Source of the DNA: Pseudomonadota bacterium
GTDB taxonomy: Bacteria; Pseudomonadota; Gammaproteobacteria; Pseudomonadales; Azotimanducaceae
NCBI GenBank assembly: GCA_009936895.1
Contig: JAACDS010000197.1
Coordinates: 1-22,087 of the forward strand
Length of the DNA: 22,087 nt
Direction: 5' to 3'
Made by a program: the position numbers and the translations under genes. Below the pieces are notes generated by a model. That model searched no databases. It saw nothing but the letters and a program-made list of their open reading frames with translations, and was not told the DNA's origin. Of this stretch, positions 1-6,693 are shown in pieces. The first letter of the stretch is position 1; each line of letters begins with the position of its first letter.

Positions 1-474
1 TCTCAGACACGCAGCTACTTACAACCCTTCGTCGTGCTTGCGGGCGTACCCTTTGGCGCCGCCGGCGCGGTGATCGGCCACTTTCTGCTGGGTTACAACA
101 TTTCATTCATCTCGATCTTCGGCATGGTGGCGCTCAGCGGGGTGGTCGTGAACGATTCTCTGGTGCTCATGGACCAGTACAACCGCAATCGCGCGTCGGG
201 TATGCCCATTCAAGAGTCCGTCACTGAGGCTTCTCGGCGACGTTTTCGCGCCATATTCCTGACAACGGCTACCACTGCCCTTGGCTTGACGCCGATGCTG
301 TTCGAGACCAGTACGCAAGCGCAATTTCTCATACCCATGGCCGTGAGTCTGGCTACCGGCATCGTGTTCGCCAGCGTCATCATCCTGTTTTTGATTCCAG
401 CATTGATCGTCATTCTGGAAGACGTGAGAGGCCTGCTGCGGGCTGGATCAGCACGTGAGCTACAGACCAGCTGA
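1..474 (+). CDS. RND-family efflux transporter permease, C-terminal fragment
   Basis: This is the 3' end of a gene that starts before the window; the frame is open from base 1. The 157 visible residues match the last membrane block of RND (AcrB/MdtB-like) inner-membrane proton antiporters. They contain the family segment SGVVVNDSLVLMDQYNR, typical of the transmembrane 10-11 region, then the cytoplasmic stretch with ATTALGLTPML, then a last hydrophobic helix rich in I, L and V ending near residue 140. Such pumps export drugs, metals or other small molecules with a periplasmic adaptor and an outer-membrane channel. Neither partner is visible, so the substrate class cannot be assigned. A GTG at base 34 is an internal codon, not a start. 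The next gene, tusD, begins 24 bases downstream and is functionally unrelated. Confidence 0.9.
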   Translation, partial: SQTRSYLQPFVVLAGVPFGAAGAVIGHFLLGYNISFISIFGMVALSGVVVNDSLVLMDQYNRNRASGMPIQESVTEASRRRFRAIFLTTATTALGLTPMLFETSTQAQFLIPMAVSLATGIVFASVIILFLIPALIVILEDVRGLLRAGSARELQTS

Positions 475-498
475 TGCGCGTTCGGTTATCATAAGACC

Positions 499-894
499 AT
501 GATTTATGCCCTTGCCGTTCACGGTGCGCCCTATTCCAGTAACGCTGCAGAGCACGCGATTGGCTTTGCCGAGGCGCTGCTCGCCTGTGGGCATCAGATT
601 GAGCGGGTATTCTTTTTTCACGAGGGCGTCTATCACAGTCTGAACAGCCATGTGCCCCCGCAGACTCGATATAACGTAAATCTCGCGAGGCGGTGGCAAT
701 CTCTGCACAGCGGCGGTATCGAGCTCGCCGTGTGCATAGCCAGCGGTATCAAGCGTGGGGTAGTCAATGAAACCGAACAAGAACGCTACGACCTGCCCTC
801 AGACACGCTAAGCAAGACGTTTGAGCTCGTGGGCCTCGGCCAACTTATTGGGGCCATCGCGACGGCTGACCGCTATGTCGAGTTCCCTGCATGA
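499..894 (+). CDS. tusD: Sulfurtransferase TusD (DsrE-like), tRNA 2-thiolation relay
   Basis: The product (131 aa) is the TusD subunit of the cytoplasmic TusBCD hexamer. In E. coli this complex takes persulfide sulfur from TusA and passes it to TusE for 2-thiouridine synthesis at tRNA position 34. The DsrE/F fold is recognisable: an N-terminal strand followed by HGAPYSSNAAEHAIGFAEALL, an FFHEGVY motif, and the conserved active-site cysteine (Cys79) in LAVCIASGIKRGV, equivalent to Cys78 in E. coli. The length is normal. It is the first gene of a tight tusDCBE operon, and its TGA overlaps the tusC ATG by four bases (ATGA). The short upstream gap holds only a weak ribosome binding site. TusA is not in this window. 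Confidence 0.95.
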   Translation: MIYALAVHGAPYSSNAAEHAIGFAEALLACGHQIERVFFFHEGVYHSLNSHVPPQTRYNVNLARRWQSLHSGGIELAVCIASGIKRGVVNETEQERYDLPSDTLSKTFELVGLGQLIGAIATADRYVEFPA

Positions 895-1250
895 AACGCT
901 ACTTGTTCATCGTCAGCCGCTCGCCCTATGGCAGCAGCGTCGTTCTGGAGCAATTGGAAACCGCCATGGTAGCCGCTGCCTTCGATGGTGATGTGGCGAT
1001 TTTGCTGCGCGACGACGGTGTGTGGAACCTGCAGCAACATCAGTCAGGCGATGCCTTAGAGCGTCAAACCCTCGCCAAGGTGCTGAGCGGATTGCCATCC
1101 TATGAAATCGATCGCCTGTACGTGTGCGCATCTTCCCTGCAAATGCGTAACGTCGCGATTGATCAACACCTTGGATTCGAAGCCGTCGACTATCCGGCGC
1201 AGCAGGCACTGATCCGTAACAGCGATGTGGTCATCGGAGGACAGCCATGA
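891..1250 (+). CDS. tusC: Sulfurtransferase complex subunit TusC
   Basis: The product (119 aa) is TusC, the second DsrE-like subunit of the TusBCD complex. TusC has the same fold as TusD but lacks the catalytic cysteine, and it is thought to be structural within the heterohexamer. The N-terminus (KRYLFIVSRSPYGSSVV) and the following LETAMVAAAFDGDVAILLRDDGVW segment are typical of the family, as is the length. Its only cysteine lies in LYVCASSL near residue 81. It overlaps tusD by four bases at its start and tusB by four bases at its end (ATGA in both cases). This suggests coupled translation and fixed subunit ratios. Confidence 0.93.
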   Translation: MKRYLFIVSRSPYGSSVVLEQLETAMVAAAFDGDVAILLRDDGVWNLQQHQSGDALERQTLAKVLSGLPSYEIDRLYVCASSLQMRNVAIDQHLGFEAVDYPAQQALIRNSDVVIGGQP

Positions 1251-1522
1251 GCCTGCATCTGGTATTCAGCGAACAGGGCTTGCACTCGTGCCTAAAGCGC
1301 AAGCATCCGGACGACATCGTTCTGATGCTAGACGATGGCGTCTATGCCTGCCTTAAGTGGCATCAAGCAAGGCTCCCATCGGATAAGGCGCGCCTGTTGA
1401 GCGCGGATGCGAAAGCCAGGGGAATCAGCGATGCGCAGCGTGGCGCCATTGAAACTGTAGACTATGACGGCCTTGTGGCGCTGACCGAAGTCCATTCACC
1501 CATTGTCAGCTGGAAGGACTGA
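1247..1522 (+). CDS. tusB: Sulfurtransferase complex subunit TusB
   Basis: The product (91 aa) matches TusB/DsrH, the smallest subunit of the TusBCD sulfur-relay complex. It opens with the usual MSLHLVF strand followed by a segment with cysteine (LHSCLKRKHPDDIVLMLDDGVY), and ends with an acidic and aromatic tail. TusB subunits are about 95 residues in E. coli. Family assignment rests on operon position as much as on sequence, because TusB is poorly conserved. It overlaps tusC by four bases and is followed after four bases by tusE. The ribosome binding site of tusE lies within the last codons of tusB. Confidence 0.88.
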   Translation: MSLHLVFSEQGLHSCLKRKHPDDIVLMLDDGVYACLKWHQARLPSDKARLLSADAKARGISDAQRGAIETVDYDGLVALTEVHSPIVSWKD

Positions 1523-1526
1523 CACA

Positions 1527-1862
1527 ATGTCAGCGGCCACGCCTACCAATGGCGATCCAACCTGCGATAAAGAAGGATATCTCCTCGACTTGAACGACTG
1601 GAGCCGAGATGTGGCTCATCGTTTAGCAGCAACCGAAGACGTGATTCTCTCAGACGCTCACTGGCAGGTTATCAACCTGTTGCGCGACTTCTTTGACCGC
1701 ACAGAAACCTCTCCGCCTATGCGGCCCTTGGTCAAGCTGGTGAGGGAACATTTGGGCGAGGAATGCGGCTCCAGTGTCTATCTGATGGGGCTTTTTGGCG
1801 GGAGTCCGGCAAAGACCGCGGCAAAAATTGCCGGCCTGCCCCGCCCGACCAACTGTCTTTAA
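1527..1862 (+). CDS. tusE: Sulfur carrier TusE (DsrC family)
   Basis: The product (111 aa) is TusE, the carrier that accepts sulfur from TusBCD and docks on MnmA. The C-terminal arm GLPRPTNCL carries the invariant penultimate cysteine (Cys110). The second cysteine of dissimilatory DsrC proteins, eleven residues earlier, is alanine here. That marks it as a tRNA-thiolation TusE rather than a sulfite-reduction DsrC. I chose the ATG at 1527 because GGAAGG lies nine bases upstream and tusB has just ended. An in-frame upstream start at 1503 would lie inside tusB and add eight residues without homology. The gene ends 13 bases from the convergent cysG. Its target enzyme mnmA is about 17 kb downstream. 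Confidence 0.95.
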   Translation: MSAATPTNGDPTCDKEGYLLDLNDWSRDVAHRLAATEDVILSDAHWQVINLLRDFFDRTETSPPMRPLVKLVREHLGEECGSSVYLMGLFGGSPAKTAAKIAGLPRPTNCL

Positions 1863-1875
1863 ACACAGCCCCCGA

Positions 1876-3348
1876 TCAAGATCCGTGGTGATCCTGCTGA
1901 TCTGATCGCGTCTGAAGCAGGGTCTTTACCTGCATTGGCACACCGACCACTTCGCCGACGATAATAATCGACGGGCCGCTGATCTGCGCAGCTATCACAG
2001 ACTGATGCAGTTCCGCCAAGGGCGCATAAATCTCACGCTGCTCCGGCAGCGTTGCATTTTCAATCAGTACCGCCGGCGTCATGCCCTCTCGACCCGCTTC
2101 CAGCAAACGATTTTGGATCTTCTCCAAACTGACCAAGCCCATATAGATCACTAGCGTTTGATCGTCTCGCGCCCATTCTGACCATTCCAGATTTTGTGCG
2201 TCGGCCACACGGTGACCGGTCAAAAACCGCACCGATTGGCTCACATGCCTATGGGTCAGCGGAATGCCGGCGTAGCTGGCTGCGGCCATCCCAGCCGTGA
2301 TACCGGGAATCACGTCGACCGTGAATCCATGGGCTGCTGCTTCCAGCAGCTCTTCACCGCCACGACCGAAGATAAAGGGATCACCGCCCTTCAGCCGAAC
2401 CACTTTTTTACCGCCTTGCGCTTCTTCTAACATCCGGTGATTGATCGCCTGCTGCATCGTCGTGCCCGTAGGTCGCAGTGCAGCTGGTGAACTCTGCGAG
2501 GAGCCCCAGCCCTTGGCACCAGCCTCTTCTCGCGGCCCTTGTTTCCCCACGTCGACCAGTTCTACGTCACGCCGCGCATATTCGAGCAAGGACGGGTGGA
2601 CCAACTTGTCGTACATCAGCACGTCTGCAGTCTGGATGGCACGCAGGCCTCGCAGGGTAATCAAATCCGGATCGCCGGGACCGGCACCCACAAGAACAAT
2701 CTCCCCCGCTTCTTGAACCCGATCGAGCATGTCGTGCGCTTCGCTAACGGCAGCGCTTAGGTCACCCGGCATGGCCTTGCTGGCAGCGGAACTCTCGAAA
2801 ACGGCATCCCAAAACCCTTTGCGCGCATCGACACTCGAGAGTTTTTGCTTCACCTGGGTGCGAAGATCTCCAGCCAGGTCTGCCAAACGACCGAGTTGCA
2901 ACGGCAAGCGGGTTTCTATCCAGCCGCGCACGCTGCGGGACAGCGTTGGAGACTGCCCCATGCTCGACACCGCCACCAGAATGGGGAAGCGATCGATAAT
3001 GGCCGGGAATATGATCGTGCACAGCTCGGTACGGTCCACGCAGTTCACCAAGACACCCTGCTTCATCGCAGCGACAAAGACAGCCTCACTCACCTGAGGC
3101 GCATCGGTTGCGCTGATCACCAATCGCAGCTGGGGATGAATCGCTTCCGAATAAAATGGTGTGCGCTCGACGACCAACTCGCCCGCGTCCCGCATCCGCT
3201 GAATGTCGGGATCGACGTCTGGAGCAATCACCGTAATCTGCGCACCGGCACGAACCAGCCAGCGCAGTTTACGCAGAGCGGTTTGACCGCCGCCGACCAC
3301 CAGACACGGCTGCCCCTGCAAACGATGAAAAAGCGGTAGATAGAACAC
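1876..3348 (-). CDS. cysG: Siroheme synthase CysG (dehydrogenase/ferrochelatase plus methyltransferase)
   Basis: The product (490 aa) is the trifunctional CysG, which turns uroporphyrinogen III into siroheme, the cofactor of sulfite and nitrite reductases. Residues 1-210 form the NAD-dependent precorrin-2 dehydrogenase/ferrochelatase half, with LVVGGGQTALRK (16-27) and the NCVDR segment whose Asp105 matches the catalytic aspartate. Residues 216-470 form the SAM-dependent methyltransferase, with VGAGPGDPDLITLRG (220-234) and RLKGGDPFIFGRGGEE (from 318). The start is GTG; the MFYLPLF opening is normal for CysG. The protein is about 30 residues longer than E. coli CysG, mostly because of an insertion near 269-297 between these two methyltransferase motifs. 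It lies 48 bases downstream of serS on the same strand, so joint transcription is likely. Confidence 0.95.
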   Translation of the reverse strand: MFYLPLFHRLQGQPCLVVGGGQTALRKLRWLVRAGAQITVIAPDVDPDIQRMRDAGELVVERTPFYSEAIHPQLRLVISATDAPQVSEAVFVAAMKQGVLVNCVDRTELCTIIFPAIIDRFPILVAVSSMGQSPTLSRSVRGWIETRLPLQLGRLADLAGDLRTQVKQKLSSVDARKGFWDAVFESSAASKAMPGDLSAAVSEAHDMLDRVQEAGEIVLVGAGPGDPDLITLRGLRAIQTADVLMYDKLVHPSLLEYARRDVELVDVGKQGPREEAGAKGWGSSQSSPAALRPTGTTMQQAINHRMLEEAQGGKKVVRLKGGDPFIFGRGGEELLEAAAHGFTVDVIPGITAGMAAASYAGIPLTHRHVSQSVRFLTGHRVADAQNLEWSEWARDDQTLVIYMGLVSLEKIQNRLLEAGREGMTPAVLIENATLPEQREIYAPLAELHQSVIAAQISGPSIIIVGEVVGVPMQVKTLLQTRSDQQDHHGS

Positions 3349-3396
3349 GTTAGCGATTGAAATTCATGTCGTTAGCGAAATGTGTTCAAGGGTATG

Positions 3397-4674
3397 TTAC
3401 GGATTGAGCTGCCATCGGCCCGCACCTCCTAGATAGCCGCGCAAGGCCTCTGGAACCGCAATGGTTCCATCGCCCAGCTGATAATTTTCTATCAGCGCAA
3501 CCAGCGTTCTGCCTATGGCTAAGCCAGATCCATTGAGGGTATGTAACAACTGAGTATCACCATTGGCATCGCGATATCGCGCCTGCATTCGACGCGCTTG
3601 AAAATCCAGAAAATTGCTGCAGGATGAAATCTCTCGATACTGGTTCTGGCTGGGCAGCCACACTTCCAAATCAATGGTTTTTGCTGCTGTAAAGCTGGTA
3701 TCCCCGCCGCACAACACCATGGATCGGTAGGGCAGCTCCAACTGCTGCAGCACGGCTTCGGCATGCCCGGTCAGGGCGTCCAAGGTATCCCAGGATGTCT
3801 CTGGGTGAACCAGCTGTACCAACTCTACTTTTTCACATTGATGTTGTCGGATCATGCCACGAGTATCACGCCCGTAGCTGCCCGCCTCGCTGCGAAAACA
3901 TGGGGTATGACAGACGTGACGTATGGGCAGGTCGGCTTCGGCGAGTATTTCTCCACGATACAAATTCGTAACCGGAACTTCGGCCGTTGGTATGAGAAAG
4001 AGGTCGTTTTCCGCCTCCACCCGAAACATGTCTTCTGCTGCCTTGGGTAGCTGGCCGGTACCTCGGGCGCTGTCAGCGTTGACCATGTAAGGAACATAGA
4101 CTTCTTGATAACCGTGCTTCTGAATGTGCAGATCCAGCATGAATTGAGTGAGAGCACGGTGTAGTCGGGCCAAGGGTCCTCGCATGACGACGAACCGTGA
4201 CCCGGTGATCTTCGCCGCAGCTTCAAAATCAAGGCCGCCCTTATCGGCAAGATCCACGTGATCGAGGGGTTCGGCATCGAAGGTACCTGGCGTGCCCCAT
4301 GTGCTGCGCAGCTCATTGTCACTTTCGTCCTTACCGGCAGGCACGCTCTCGTGGGGCATGTTTGGCAGAGACATCAGCAGTGCTTGCATGGCCTGATGAA
4401 CCTCGCTGAACGCCGACTTAGATTGATCCAGACGCTCGCCCAAATCTCCGACCTCGGCCAATAAGGGTGCTATGTCTTCACCAGCGGCCTTGGCTTGGCC
4501 GATAGACTTGGATTTGACGTTACGCTCATTTTGCAAGTCCTCGGTCTGCTGCTGCAAACTCTTGCGTTGCTCTTCGAGGCTGATAAATTCAGCGACATCG
4601 AAGTGATAGCCCTTGATTGTCAGGGCCTGAGCCACCTGTTCCGGGGCACTGCGCAACAACTTGATATCTAACAT
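3397..4674 (-). CDS. serS: Serine--tRNA ligase
   Basis: The product (425 aa) is a class II seryl-tRNA synthetase that charges tRNA-Ser and tRNA-Sec with serine in the cytoplasm. Residues about 30-100 form the long, charged N-terminal coiled-coil arm that grips the long variable arm of tRNA-Ser. Motif 2 is visible around 258-285 (CFRSEAGSYGRDTRG then QHQCEKVELV), and motif 3 near 382-400 (GSGLAIGRTLVALIENYQ) with its arginine. The TAEVPVTNLYR serine-pocket segment is at 230-240. Length and start (MLDIKLLR) are standard, and GGATGG lies four bases upstream of the ATG. It follows rarA after 47 bases, and the order ftsK-lolA-rarA-serS-cysG is familiar from Pseudomonas-like genomes. Confidence 0.98.
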   Translation of the reverse strand: MLDIKLLRSAPEQVAQALTIKGYHFDVAEFISLEEQRKSLQQQTEDLQNERNVKSKSIGQAKAAGEDIAPLLAEVGDLGERLDQSKSAFSEVHQAMQALLMSLPNMPHESVPAGKDESDNELRSTWGTPGTFDAEPLDHVDLADKGGLDFEAAAKITGSRFVVMRGPLARLHRALTQFMLDLHIQKHGYQEVYVPYMVNADSARGTGQLPKAAEDMFRVEAENDLFLIPTAEVPVTNLYRGEILAEADLPIRHVCHTPCFRSEAGSYGRDTRGMIRQHQCEKVELVQLVHPETSWDTLDALTGHAEAVLQQLELPYRSMVLCGGDTSFTAAKTIDLEVWLPSQNQYREISSCSNFLDFQARRMQARYRDANGDTQLLHTLNGSGLAIGRTLVALIENYQLGDGTIAVPEALRGYLGGAGRWQLNP

Positions 4675-4721
4675 GCGTCCATCCGTGAATGATTAATTAA
4701 AAACCCAACCCGACCGGTGCA

Positions 4722-6059
4722 TCACTCTTGGGTCCGTTGCGGACCGATCGCTAACGCATCCGCGGCCGCCAACCGCTGCAGACGCTGGCGGATCTTCTCT
4801 TCCAATCCAGCGGCGGCGGGATGATAGAACGTCACCGGTTTCAATTCATCCGGAAAGTAGCTTTCTCCCGCAGCGTAGGCACCGACATCGGGGTCTTTTT
4901 CCGCATGAGCGTGTCGATAACCGTCACCGTAACCCATACCCTTCATTAGCTGAGTCGGGGCATTGCGCAAATGCATGGGCACCTCGTGGGACGGCGTTTG
5001 CTTGACGAAAGCCATCGCTTCACCAAATGCTTTGTAAGCTGCATCGCTCTTGGGCACACTGGCGAGATAGAGCACGGCCTGTGCCAGCGCCAGCTCGCCC
5101 TCCGGCGAACCAAGGCGCTCAAACGTGGAAAGCGCAGATTCAGTGAGTTGCAGTGCACGAGGATCGGCATTGCCGATGTCTTCACTGGCCATTCGCAGAA
5201 TACGCCGTCCGAGGTAACGGGGATCAGCGCCCCCGTCGAGCATGCGGCAAAACCAATATAGGGCTGCGTCCGGTGCACTGCCACGAACGGATTTGTGCAA
5301 CGCAGAAATTTGCTCGTAAAAGATATCGCCGCCCTTATCAAAACGCCGCAGCTGCTCGCCGGCAACCGACGCCAACATCGCTTCAGTGATCTCGCCCTCG
5401 GCAAGCTGGGCGGCAATTTCCAAAATATTCAATGCGCGACGCGCGTCTCCGTCGGCCACACCCACCAGCATATGACGCACCGCAGCCGACATAGGCTTTT
5501 CCAGAACCTCTAACCCACGAGACACCACTTCCAGCAGCTCCCCATCTCCCAGCCGTTGCAGCACATAAACTCGCGCTCGAGAGAGCAGAGCCGCATTGAC
5601 TTCAAAGGACGGGTTTTCTGTGGTCGCCCCAATAAAGGTTACGGTGCCTGCTTCTACGTGAGGTAAGAACGCGTCTTGCTGAGCTTTGTTGAAGCAATGC
5701 ACTTCGTCGACAAACAACACCGTGCGCTTGCCTTGAGCCAGATATTGCTCCGCCAGTAAGACCGCCGCTCGGATGTCTTTTACGCCGGACAACACCGCCG
5801 ACAAGCTGATCCACTGACAGTTTGCATTATCTGCGAGCAATTTGGCCAAGGTCGTTTTGCCGGTACCCGGCGGGCCCCAGAGCAACATGGAATGAATCTG
5901 TCGCCGGGCCGCCAAGCCGCCCAGCGGTTTGTCCTCGTCAAGCAGATGATTCTGGCCAACGTAGTCGCTCAAGGTGCTCGGTCGCAGGCGATCGGCTAAT
6001 GGCCGGGGATCTAGACCGCCAGCGTCACTGCCGTCGAACAAATCAGCCACGAACCACAT
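4722..6059 (-). CDS. rarA: Replication-associated recombination protein A (MgsA/RarA AAA+ ATPase)
   Basis: The product (445 aa) is RarA/MgsA, the bacterial homologue of WRNIP1/Mgs1. It is an AAA+ ATPase related to clamp loaders that acts at stalled replication forks. Walker A is WGPPGTGKTT (61-70), Walker B is VLFVDEVHCF (114-123), and the sensor 1 and arginine-finger region is GATTENPSFEV (144-154) with SRAR at 160-163. The C-terminal tetramerisation region includes ADPRYLGRRILRMASEDIG. The ATG at 6059 lies 17 bases inside the end of lolA. A GTG three codons later (6050) is an alternative start that would shorten this overlap to 8 bases. The overlap points to translational coupling with lolA. 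Confidence 0.96.
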   Translation of the reverse strand: MWFVADLFDGSDAGGLDPRPLADRLRPSTLSDYVGQNHLLDEDKPLGGLAARRQIHSMLLWGPPGTGKTTLAKLLADNANCQWISLSAVLSGVKDIRAAVLLAEQYLAQGKRTVLFVDEVHCFNKAQQDAFLPHVEAGTVTFIGATTENPSFEVNAALLSRARVYVLQRLGDGELLEVVSRGLEVLEKPMSAAVRHMLVGVADGDARRALNILEIAAQLAEGEITEAMLASVAGEQLRRFDKGGDIFYEQISALHKSVRGSAPDAALYWFCRMLDGGADPRYLGRRILRMASEDIGNADPRALQLTESALSTFERLGSPEGELALAQAVLYLASVPKSDAAYKAFGEAMAFVKQTPSHEVPMHLRNAPTQLMKGMGYGDGYRHAHAEKDPDVGAYAAGESYFPDELKPVTFYHPAAAGLEEKIRQRLQRLAAADALAIGPQRTQE

Positions 6060-6693
6060 CCGTATCTTGAGGCAGCGACAATTCGAACAGACTGCCAGGC
6101 AGCTCGGATAGGATCTCTACGTCGACAAAAAGGATCTGCGTTTGCTGGCTTTGCCAGTCCAAAATCGTCAATGACTCTAAAGTGTCTTCGACAAAGACAA
6201 TGTCCAGACGTTGGAAAAGTGCCGACGACGCATCCGAAAACAATCGATACACCTCACGTGCCTCGACGCGATCCAGCGTCACGGTGTAGTCTCCGCTGAG
6301 CAGGCGCTCGGGCTGCATCAGCACATCGGCCGGTGTTTCGCTAACCGCAGCCGATAAATCACGGATCGTCAGCTGAGCCAAATCCTCATCGTAAATTTGC
6401 AGTTCGTCCCGCTTCACTAAGATCACTTGAGGAAACGGCGTATCGACTTGCCAGCGCAAATTTGGCTTAGCCAACGCAACGCTGCCCTGGCTTTCCTCCA
6501 GCACTACGCCATTCGCGTAAATCTTTTGCACGATAGCCGCGCGCATACCATCAAGGGCCACCATGCGTTGGGTTAGAGCTTGCGCTGGCGTGAGAGTGTC
6601 AGCTGCTGAGGATACGCTGACAAACATAACCAACAGACTCGGTATCAGTGCGCAGAATCCTCGCCGAACCTGCGAGACTCTCGGACTAAACAT
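6043..6693 (-). CDS. lolA: Outer-membrane lipoprotein carrier LolA
   Basis: The product (216 aa from the ATG at 6693) is LolA, the periplasmic chaperone that takes lipoproteins from LolCDE at the inner membrane and delivers them to LolB at the outer membrane. A signal peptide is clear: basic residues (SPRVSQVRRGF), a hydrophobic core (ALIPSLLVMFVSV) and an SSAA cleavage region near residue 31. Mature-domain features include NLRWQVDTPFPQVILVKRD and LQIYDEDLAQLTI, which fit the open beta-barrel. A longer reading frame reaches an ATG at 6726, but that would place charged residues before the signal and lie deep inside ftsK. The chosen start overlaps the ftsK stop by eight bases, so ftsK, lolA and rarA are probably translated in a coupled series. 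Confidence 0.93.
   Translation of the reverse strand: MFSPRVSQVRRGFCALIPSLLVMFVSVSSAADTLTPAQALTQRMVALDGMRAAIVQKIYANGVVLEESQGSVALAKPNLRWQVDTPFPQVILVKRDELQIYDEDLAQLTIRDLSAAVSETPADVLMQPERLLSGDYTVTLDRVEAREVYRLFSDASSALFQRLDIVFVEDTLESLTILDWQSQQTQILFVDVEILSELPGSLFELSLPQDTDVVRG

Noticed and set aside
487..492. TATCAT as the -10 of a tusD promoter
   Set aside because: It lies only six bases before the ATG and lacks a -35 at the right distance.
2845..3339. A 164-codon open frame opposite cysG
   Set aside because: cysG is clearly the coding strand here; the opposite frame shows no domain pattern.
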